Shown piece by piece: positions 39,401-50,600 of a stretch of 64,000 bases of DNA. The translations under genes and the position numbers were made by a program. Every line of letters starts with the position of its first letter. Position 1 is the first letter of the stretch. The notes under the pieces were generated by a model. It did not search any database and was not told where the DNA came from. It worked only from the letters and a program-made list of their open reading frames with translations. The stretch comes from Setophaga petechia (lineage: Eukaryota; Chordata; Aves; Passeriformes; Parulidae): positions 9,831,714 through 9,895,713 of the forward strand of contig JANCRA010000033.1 in assembly GCA_024362935.1 (NCBI GenBank), written 5' to 3'.

Positions 39401-42400
39401 ACGGGTCACAGGCACCCAGCAGCAGCTCCTACCTGGGCAGCGATGAGATGGGGTCAGGTGAGTGTGGGCACGGGTCACAGGCATCCCCTTGTGCCCGCCC
39501 TTCAGCAGTGCTGAGAGCTCTTTGCTGCTGAGAAGCACTTGTGTATTTCATTTGCACTGGTGGTCTCTTCAAAACTAATCCCAAGAACGTAAGGATACAG
39601 ATTTGCCTCTTTCTAATAAACCACAGGAGATTTGGAACATGGGAGAGGTATTAGGCAGGGGTAAGTTTCTTTAGTTATTGGACACTTGCATAATATGAAA
39701 ATAATGAGTATTTTGGCCTAAGAATTGGAGATAAAACAGCAATCTTTATTTCCTTCACACCAGTGTGAAGGTGTGCCCATGTCTCATCATAGATCATGTT
39801 TGTAGGTTCAAAGCTTTTCATTTTTCCTGTATTAGGAGATGAGCTTCCCAGTGATATGAGAATACCTTTAGACAAGCAAGACAAACTTCATGGCTGTCTG
39901 GAGCACCTTTTTAACCAGGTATGTAAAGCATTATTTTTACACAGAATTGCTTTCTCTTCATCAATGTCAATCAAGAAATTTTAAGTACTAAATTGTGTTA
40001 TGAAATAATATTTTGAGGAAGGCATGCTATCAAGATTTTGTGGTACACGGTAAGCAAGTAGATTATAGGACAGTTTGATGAATCTCATTTATCTGTGTTA
40101 TTAAAGTTGCCTTGTGATTTAAGCAAGGCTGACTTGCCCTACCTAAGGCTTAAGACTAAGGGAAAAAAAGCTCTCATAAGAAATAGGACAAACTTCTAGT
40201 AATTTGATGAAAATGGATCACATTTGCAGATTTATGAGGTTCTCACAAGTCGGCGTGCAGATGAGTTTATAATGTGTAACCACAGAGAGTTGTTTGCTAC
40301 TCTCTTACCTCATCAGCACGTAGATCATCGTTGTGCAAAATGCTGTTGTTAAATGTTAATATTAAATTAAATGGCTCTTGAGGCCAGTTCATGGCTACAA
40401 AGTCTGACTGCTATGTGTCAGTGATTCCGAAGTACAAATAGTGCCAGGGCTGTGGCAGTTTCCAGCAGTTCTGTTCTGATTTTCTTCTGCAAGTCTTATT
40501 GACACTGATCAATAATGTTCCAATTGTAGGTTGATGCAATCAATGCACTTCTGAAAGGACCAGGAATAAATAAGGCCTTTGAGGAAACCAAGCACTTTCC
40601 CATGGACCACAGTTTGCAAGGTAAAGAAATTGATTGATTGTATTTAATAATGTGATTTCCAAGACTTCAGAGTTTAACATGAACACATACGTGCTATGGC
40701 CACACAGAGATCCTTAACTCTGCAGTCTACCCAGTCATGCATTAGGCATGTACCATGTCTGACCACTGAAATTATTGACTCTCAAAGAAGTAATTTTTAT
40801 GGGAAATCCTCCTGAAACACAAGAAGCCTCTTTTGTTTCATGCTGCTCAATTCTCGCAGCCCTTTCACAAGTTTCCAAATCCCTGCTTTGCTGTGAACGT
40901 GTTTGAAAAAGGGTTCAAAGAAGTAGGGATAGTCAGATTCAAGGTGAAGGAGTGCTGTGATAAGCTGATGAGGTGTTGACCACTGAACATCCAAGGCACC
41001 AAAGGTTCTACCTCAGTTTGCTTAATGATTTACTCTGCTTTTCTTCAGATGGATGATTGCCAGAGTAAATTCATCCTCACATAACGCTTGTTTTGAAAAC
41101 TGATTCCCCTAGAGAGCAAAAAGATGATACCCTATTTTCTTTTTCCTCAGGGAGTGTGGTGACTTTGGTCTTGATGGTCTTTTAGGGCTCAGGATGTTTC
41201 TTTTCTGCCTGAAATACACAGGATTTTTTTTTAAATATTTGCTGCGTTTCCTTTCCCACTTTAAAGCTGAAATATTCCCTACTACTCCTGCTGTACCTCA
41301 GGTGCTGTTGGAGGTGAGAGCTCCAGCCTCTCACAGGCTCTAGTTTTTAGTTATAGTGGCAAACTCTAGAACTACAGATATTTTCCTGCTTTTTTTTTTC
41401 TTTGACTCCAGAAATAACTCCTGTGAAGTTCTATGTACTCATCTCTATGAACACATTCACATTTGTGTAGACTTGAGGAGCATCTGTTAGCCTTTCCATT
41501 CACTGTTGGAATGAAGTGAAGAAATAACAGACATTTCTTTTATTTTGCTTAAACAGAATCTCATTTATTAAAAGTAGATTAATTACGCTGAGAGAGTCTT
41601 TTAGTTAATTGATCACACTGAGGAACAGACAAGCCCTGCCTACACTCAGCTGGAATCTTGGACCAGTGTCTGTTTAATAGCTACTGTAGCCACCTTTTTG
41701 TGATGGTTGGACCTGGAATGCTCCTCTGGTCCTGTCCAGGATCAGTTATTTGGCATAATTTTTTTTGTTCTCTCTTTGCTTATGCACTTCATCACAAAAA
41801 ATGAGGTGTTTGGCTTAACTACATAGCTAAGTAATGGAAAATAAATTTTCTACTCTATAATTAATAGTTAGCTTTCATTAGGTGAAAGAAAGCATTCTTC
41901 TCATCGTATCACAGGATGTGACAGTTGCAGCCAAAACGTTGATCTGATTCTCTGGAGCTGCCCAGTACAGCTGCCTGCAGGCCATGGAAGGCAGAGGCAG
42001 CAGGGTTCTTTGTGTGGTGAGTGGGGCAGAGCTCCCTGCACTGTGCATGTCAGCCAGGCCCACAGCCCTGAGAGCACTGCAGGGACACTGCTGGGAATGG
42101 CACTGTGGGAATCGTTTTTTGCCCTCTCTGTTAGTTCTATTTAAGGATCTTTTGAATTCTCAGTTACTGCTATTGGTACTGCTTCTCTGCTTTCATCTGT
42201 ATTCACATTGTAACTCCTAAGCCATTCTTAGTTATGTGGCATTTCTTAAATGCCTAACACACTCCATGTTTTCTAGAATTTAAACAGAAGGAAGAAACCA
42301 CAGTTAGGTGCCGGAATAATATTCAAGCCAGCATTCAGGAGGATCCCTGGAACCTTCCACTGCGCATCAGGAGCCTTGTTGACATCATACAGAAACACGT

Positions 42401-44581
42401 GGAAGGTCTGTAAATAAGGACACGTTTGTTACTAGCTTCAGGGAGAAGAGATCTTAATCAAATCTAGCAGTTGATTTCATAATTTTAACTCATTTTCTAA
42501 TAAGGCTGTCCCAGGCTCTAAAGAGGACCAGGTAGAGCAGATTATGGTTTGCAGAGTCCTGGTGCTTTATGGTAAAATGGCACCTGTGCAGCAATTCCAA
42601 AGAACTTTTCCCCCCTTACTTTATTTCATCAGCCCATTCAGATTGATGTCAGACTGATCTATCTTTCTGTGCTTTTTAAACCCTTTTAGAAACTGAAGGG
42701 AGAGATGTTTGGTATATTCCAAACTGTGAAGTGATTGCTGATCTGATATTACAACATCCTAAACTGCTGCAGCCTGGTTGAACTGAAACAGGAGATGAAA
42801 CTGATGTTTACAGATCAGTGTGAAGCACTGGACAGTAATCACCTCCTTAGGGTTCCATCTGCAAATGCAGTTTGCTTCCAGTAATTCATGGTAGTTAACA
42901 GATCATGTAGCCAGTAAAATTCTTTGCTATACACTTAGTTTTTTTCAGTCATGAACATGTCTGTGCAGGTGAGGGCTAACAGAGTAAATAGACATGGCCA
43001 TGCAGGTGCCAGGGATTTGGGGGGAATTAGGAAACTGTTAACCAGCTGCAATCACATCTACCTTGGTGCTATGTTGACTACAACATTTCTTCTCTTCACT
43101 GTTTTAGATGGGAAGAATCAGCTTCTTTTGGCCTTGTTAAAATGCACAGGTAAGGAGTTCTCATTTTTTAGAAAACAACTTGCCCAAGAAGTCCCTAAGA
43201 CTGTGTTTTTTAACCAAGAAAACATACCCAAGAATTCCCTAAGATGGGGTTTTTCTGTCTTCACTTTTTCCTTTGTGCAATCCTCCTCAGATGGAAGAGA
43301 GCCCTCCTTCCCTTTACTCTTTCTGCTGTGGTGAGAACATGCAGCAAGAATTAGATCTGTTGCACAACTTTTTTGAGCCCATGGACTCTGTCATCGTTCC
43401 AAACAGAGCAGGCATACTGAAATTACAGCCAAGAACAGATGAAGACCTTACATGTGCAAGGAGAACACAAATACACTGGGGACATCAGGAACCTGTTACC
43501 ACATGCCAAACATTGTACTTGCAGAGCAAGGGACAGGAGGTCTTTACAAGGAACCTGGGCACAGTCTTTTTGTAATTGTAGCACTTACTTGGAGTCCTTT
43601 TGTTTGAAAATAACATAATATGTAACTGGAAACTGGTGCCACACTTTATTCTCAAATCTTCATAGAATGAAGATCAGAGATTTGTGTGTCTCTAACTTAT
43701 CTCTCAGGCCCTGCCAGGGCTGGTCTGTGAGGCTGTCCAGTCCATGCTGTGTGCCAGTCTACTGACCATAAAGGCTGGGTTTTGGTAGCAGATGAAATGT
43801 GTCCCAGAGTGTCTCTCTATGGATGCCCCATCTCCTGCAGCATTTCCGTGAACATCTGCTGGAAAGAAGGATCATTGCCCTGAAGCTGAGAGTATGGCCC
43901 AGGGCCTGGAGTGTGTTAGTCAGTCTGTTGTGTTCAGTGCTTATAAAAATAATCCAGACCTTGGAAGCCTCTGAGTGATGTCTTCAGCTTCTTTCCCTTG
44001 GGAGCAGTGCCTTGCCAATTAGAGGCTGCTGCAGCACCTGCTGGAGGGGCTGGGGGTGCCTGGGAAGTAACTCCTCACTTACTCATGTGCCTCTCTGGCC
44101 TGCAATCCCCTGAAGCCTGACAAGATTGATTGGACCAGGCACACTAGAAGCAAAATTAACATAGGGGAAATTCTCCCAAGAAACAAGCCAGTTGGTACCC
44201 TATGGATGGGCCCAGTTAAGGCATTAGGCATATGGGAAGCCCACAAAATACTGATGGATGGGGGAGGATTAATCCCTTATAGCCCAGGAGAGAAGTAATG
44301 GTGGGGACCTTCTTTCAATAATTCTCTTGTTCCTGTAAATGTAAAAAGAAGGGAATCAATCCAGATATGGCTGTATTTAAGGGGTTAGTTACTTCCCAAT
44401 AGTTAGTTTCTTTCCAGTCAGAAAGAGCCTGCAGATGGCAGAGGGAGTAATGAACAGTCAATTGGACTAGAAAATTTCACAACATGTGCATGTGCCAGCT
44501 GTGCTGTCTTCATCTATCCATCCAGGTCACACAGCAAGGAGAGGTCACTGCAAAGCTCCAGCAGAAGCCGAACATTATGTG

Positions 44582-44615
<34 letters not shown>

Positions 44616-47600
44616 CAAACCTACTTTGTTGGCAGTGAGAAGGAAGATGTGTGTATTCCTGACTTCTTTATGCTTCTCTCCCCTTCTCTGACAGATACTG
44701 AGCTACAACTGAGACGTGATTCCATCTTCTGTCAGTCTCTTGTGGCTGCTGTTTGCACCTTTTCAGAGCAGTTACTGGCTGCTCTCAACTGCCGTTACAA
44801 CAACAACGGGGAGTATGAAGAGAGCAGCAGGGATGCCAGCAGAAAATGGCTGGAACAGATAGCAGCCACTGGAGTTTTACTGAACTACCAGTCTCTTCTC
44901 TCCCCCACTGTGGTAAGAATAAGAGTTGTGGTATCCTTGAGTCTGCTTACGTTTGCCTGTGTGATTCTCTGCCACTCAGCACAGCTAGAGCTGTTGAACC
45001 TCTTACCTGCATTCCAGCAGCATATTCAGACTCACTACTGCAAACTCTGGAGATTTCCAGCTGACAACCAAGTGCCATGTTCCTTATCTAGTCATATTCA
45101 CCTCTGCACAAATGCTGGACCCATTGTCACACTAGAACACTACAGAAAACAGTCAACTTTCCTATTTGGAGTAATGCTACTGCGTTTAGAGAGCTTTTAG
45201 TGCCCAGCTGTTGATAGGATGAGTGTCCTCTGCCATCCCCTGGTGAGGATACGCATCTCCCAAACAGGTGAGGAAGTTCTGAGTATTGCAGGAGTTCAGA
45301 AGAACAGAGCTCAGTCTCTCTCTGTGGTGAAAAGTCTGTGGTGCTGGGGCTTGAGGCACCAGGTCTAAGGAGAGGAGCTGTGCTTGCATGGTTAATTTGC
45401 ACCTAAGGAACAGATGAGCCACAGCTACAGGAGATCAGCTGCTGAAGCTCTAAAAATGCTCAGAAAAGAGACACATAAGACAGACAAGTAGCTCTAATAT
45501 TATAGAGAAGGGAGGTTTTTATCCTCTGCTTTATAGACATTGTAGATTGAATGTGGAGATTTTTTATAAAATACAGTCCAGACTATCTGTGTAACTGCTA
45601 TTTGTTTGCATTGCATAGAAGGTATCAGTATTTATTTTGCAGTAACTGATAAGCTGTTCTTCACATTTGTGAAGTTTGGAGAAAGAGATCCTTTCAAACT
45701 TACTCTGTTTTTAACCCTCTCTACTCTGTGAATCACATCAAATGACGTCTTAGCAAAGGCTGGTTATAGTTGTATCACAGAGTTAAAAGCTGTTAGTAAT
45801 TTCCTAGCTGGGATGGAGCTAATGGAAGGCTCTGCACTCTACTTTAAGTGTCCTGAACCAAAACATGCTCATAACAACAGTACCTTCCTGTCACTCATCT
45901 TCTGGCCGATAATAACCCGCTTGTGTCTGTTGCCTTGCCCTGCAGAAGGAGGAGCGCACCATGCTGGAAGACATCCAGGTTACTCTGGCTGAACTAGACA
46001 AAGTTGCCTTTTTTTTCAAGCAGCTGGATGAAAGTCTTGTAGCAAGTGAGTATTCCCTGTTTCTTTGAGGCACTTCTTTTTTTGGTATGTTCTGTGGACT
46101 AATATCCTCTGTAATTGTAAATCTAAGAGACCATGTCACACCTAGAGAGCACTGGGGAGCTTCTCTGAGGCACTGCTCTGTTCCCTCAGCTTCCCCTGCA
46201 AGCACACAGCCCCTAAAGCAGGACTGGCACCATGGAATGGTGGTGCACGTTCTGTGCTGTGCAGCTGTGGCCTGTGCCACTGTGCCTCGTCTGTGTAGCA
46301 GGAGATTCTGGCCAGGAGGAGAAGACAGGACAGAGAATTCACACCACGCTCGCTGTGGTGAATTCCCAGCTTCTCAGTGTCCAGTGTCTTACCCTGCCAG
46401 ATCTCTTTCTCCATGTCTACTGCATATGAAATGCCATGAAACAACATGGGATTCTAATTATTAACCATATTTACTGTATTTGGATCAAACATCCTACTAG
46501 GTCGCACTATGATCTTTTAAGTATAAGATTTCAGAGCTTGCATTCTCTCCATAAAGGCTCTCCTTTATTCACCTTATGGTGATGTGATATGTCATTAGAT
46601 AATTTAACAAACTCAAATTGCAATGGTTTCCCAGTTCTTCTGCTGTGGTAAATCAGCGAGTGTTTTGTCTTTATTTCTCCAGATACTCCTGTCGTCTACC
46701 ACATCGAAGGAAGTCGTCAGGCCCTGAAGGTTGTTTTTTATCTTGACAGTTGCTACTTCTCCAAACTGCCTGCTCGGTTTCAGAATGGGGGAACCTTGAA
46801 ACTGCACACAGTGCTCTTTACAAAAGGTGTCTATAAAAAGCTTTCTTGAGAAAAATAAGCTAACTACTGATTTTGAAAGATTAAAAATAAAAAATGACCA
46901 TGAAACTTTTAAAAAAGCAGCTGAGACCTGCAGACTCACTTAGGAAGCAGATATTTCTATTTTACGAAGCTCTGGGGGAGTGCTAGACTTTAGAATTAGA
47001 CACAGTTGTGAGAACAAGTTTAAGGCTTTTTTGTGCCTCAGCCATAGAGACATTACACTGGACTACATGGATAGTTTGATCTAGTGTAGGATCAAGAGAT
47101 GTGCCCAGGCTACAGAGAAATGTTTCAAAAAGCGAACACTGTGCCAGAATCATCTGAGCTAGAAATCGACTCGATAAGCAAATATTCACACCAAAATACA
47201 ACACAAGGGACCACCAATGGGGGGAGTAATTGCTGTCAGACAGAACTGCTTTCTGTGAAACTCATCACTGTACTCCCATACTGGGAAAAGCATTAAATTT
47301 AGAGACTGACAGAATCAGCCTTGACATGATCCAGCAGTCATCTGATGAGTAATGAGGTGATACAGAGATAAATAAATGAATTTAAAAACCACTAATATAG
47401 CTTTAGTAAAGTGTTTTCTTCTTCAGCTCTGGAGTGTACAGAGGGGCAATCACAACCAGCTGGTTCATCTCTAGAAGAACTCCCACAGCAAATTAATGGT
47501 GTTTCACTTGAAAAAGTGCAGCAATACTACCGTAAACTCAGGTATTTTGTACTTCTGCTTTGCCTTAAAAGACATTGAAAATTTCAGAGCACTGCTTATT

Positions 47601-50600
47601 AAGGGCCTTAAAATTTAATGAAAAAGATGTTCCATTCCAGATGAGGTTTTTGTCCAAATAGGAGTTTTGGAGATCCTCATTGTGTGGGAAACTTAGTAAT
47701 TGTTTCCCAATAGATTAGCCTATTCAGAAGGAATGCAGATTTGACCTCAGAATTTTATGCAGAGCTAGAATTATATTGTTCTTAATGGGAATTTGGAATA
47801 TGTTAGTACAGACTCTGTAAATTACTGCAATCTCAATGGTTCAATAAGGACGCAGATCTTCATGTGCAAGGTTTTTAGCATAGCCAGCTGTTTTATACAA
47901 GATAGTATACATATATGTGCTTGAAGTGGGACAAACCCAACTAATGTAGTACCTACTGGCCTTTTTGCAGGACATTTTACCTAGAAAGATCCAACTTGCC
48001 CACTGATTCTAATACTACTGCAGTGAAGATTGATCAGGTATTGTTTCTGCGCTTATTTCTGCAATAAATTCTCTCATGGAAGTATTATTTCAACTTCTCT
48101 AAAATTCCAGTTGTGGGATACCTGTATGGCAGATCTATACAAACACAAACAGCATTTTAAAAGATTCCTGCCCTTAAAGGGGGGGGATCTGAATTTCTCT
48201 GAAACTTGGCGACAGTTCTTTTGTTGAGAAGAGAATGTTCAGAACCTGGGTAGACACAAACCCCCTTCACTGCAGCACTAAGGACACTCTGTGTGGCCCT
48301 GCCTGCCCTTGCCAAACATGGTGTCTGATGCCAGACAGAATGGGCTCATTTTTCTCTCCCACAGATGCATAGGTAATTTTATTTTGCCACTTCTAAAGTT
48401 CATAAATATTGTAAATAATTGTTACTGTGAATATTGTGCTTAGACAATAGTATAAGGGCTTCTAAATGTCTTTATAGCTTGGTGTTGATATGCTGTGGAT
48501 TGTTTTTGTATTGCTTTGTTCAGCTTATTCGCCCTATCAATGCAATGGATGAGCTTTGCAGGCTGCTGAAGTCGTTCATTAGCCCGAGGCCAGTGCAGTC
48601 AGGATGTTCCAGCAGTGCCTCGGCAGGAGCTGGCCTGCTGCCCATATCCTCTGAGCTCTGCTACCGCCTGGGAGCCTGCCAGATCACCATGTGTGCCACT
48701 GGGATGCACAGGTGGGTGAGGTTCAACCTGTGTGCTACCTCTGGGATGGCACTTCTGTCCCTTCTAGAGATGTGATCCTAGTCAAAGCAAAATAAGGGAA
48801 ATGTTAAGAGAATGTAATAAGGATCTAAATCTGCTGCTGTCTTTACTTCAGGATAGGTTGTAACTTTTAATACTTTTGTTAATAAGTAGTATTGACACAA
48901 AAGATTTTGTGTTTCAGTGCCTCATCCAATGCAACTAACCAAGTGATCTCATTGCACAGAAGTTGTAGTCAGCATTGTCTTCAGTTGCACACTGAAAATG
49001 TAGGAAGTTGCTCAAAAATAGCTTTAGAATGTTGGGGTGTGCACACGTTGATTTTTGAAACACACCACTGTTCTGCCAGTGTCTCAAAAGTAAAGATTAA
49101 TTTGTGAATCCCTTTAAAATAAATCAATGCAGAAGAGCAGTGACGCACAGCCTTGCAGTAATGATGCTGGGGACTCAAATAATTGCAATATTCAGGTGCA
49201 GACTGAGGTCACTTCATAATTTTGTATGTAAAAAAAATCTAAAAAAGCAAATAAAAGTAAATAGCTAATGGAAGCAATACTTAACAGGTAAGTGCTGTGC
49301 ACATTTCTGTTTTCTAAGCTGTGGTCTGTGGTTGTTCCCTTCTCAGGAGCACGCTGAGCGTGTCCCTGGAGCAAGCGGCCATCCTGGCCCGCAGCCATGG
49401 CCTCCTGCCCAGGTGTATCATGCAGGCCACAGACATCATGAGGAAGCAGGTGAGTGTTGGCCTGTGCCTGCTGCATGCCAGCACTGCCCAGTGGCACCGT
49501 GGTGCAGGCACCAGGGTATTGTGCTGTGGCACAGCACTTTGTGCTCTGCAAACAGCCAGTCCCAGCTGCTACTAATGGCTGGGTAACTACACCTGTGTGT
49601 GAGGGAAACAAGTCAACTTTTATATGCACAGCAATTCAAACCTATGCCTCAGTGTATACTGTGTGTGCCTTGACAGTTAGAAAAGAGGGAATGTGCAGAA
49701 TATTTAAGACAATTTCCGTACAGAAAAAACCCAAGTCTCAGTCATAGTGTTAAAATAGCAGAAATTACCTAGTGCTAGACAGCAGTGCTTGTAAAGTAGT
49801 TTGGGAGTAATTTATCTTTTAGGTAAACATAGATGATAATTGTATCCACCCAATGGATTCCAAATATTTTAGAAGTAGTTAATGGATTCTGAAATAGGAA
49901 CTACAGTCCCATTATAATATTTTCTCCTAAGGGTCATTTGCTTTATCAATACTGTTGGTACCATAAATTCTCTGTTTTGACAGGGACCAAGGGTTGAAAT
50001 CTCTGCCAAGAATCTGAAAGTGATGGACCAAATGCCACAGCATGCACCTCGGTAGGTTCTAATGTATTATATATTTTCTCTGAGTGCTAATTTTGTTTCT
50101 GTAAAAATTGTGGAGTTCCTGCTATAACCAAAGATGATCTTAGTAGCAATACTGGAAAAAAAGAAAAAAATAAGAAAAAAATAATTCTTTTTTTCTCCCT
50201 ATACTAAACTAAATACACACTATAGATTAATCACCTTTGATGCTTACAGTTTACAGATCATCAGATTCAAGGATTTCTGCATTTTCTGGATCAAACATAG
50301 CTGATCTTTTTTGGACTGTTTCTAGGAGTTGGCAAAGCTAGTGATGGTCAGTCATCTCTGGAATGTTTAGAAAGAAAAATTCCTGAACAGCAAATCTGAC
50401 TGCAGATATGCAAAGATAATACAGTAGTGTCCTTAGAAGAATCTGATGGTTTAGTTCTGGAAGAGCAGCTTTAAGAGCAAGCACTTCAGTCAGAGTAAGC
50501 ACACAGTAATGCAGCCCTAAGGAACCCCCATTGCCCAGGGTTATATGTGGTTTGTCTTGATGGCAGCTTTGAAAAGTTCTGTACATTTGTGAATCCCACT

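Noticed and set aside
39141..39457. Separate microexons within the 69-bp array using internal AG acceptors
   Set aside because: Candidate acceptors (CACAG, CCCAG) lack pyrimidine tracts and give 46- or 38-nt exons that break frame.
38876..39538. Open frames of 212 codons (+, other frame) and 179 codons (-) over the 69-bp array
   Set aside because: Shadows of the tandem repeat; the PREX1 frame alone continues conserved sequence.
44484..45200. 238-codon + open frame
   Set aside because: It is PREX1 exon 28 read through from intronic sequence on both sides; only 44695-44912 is exon.
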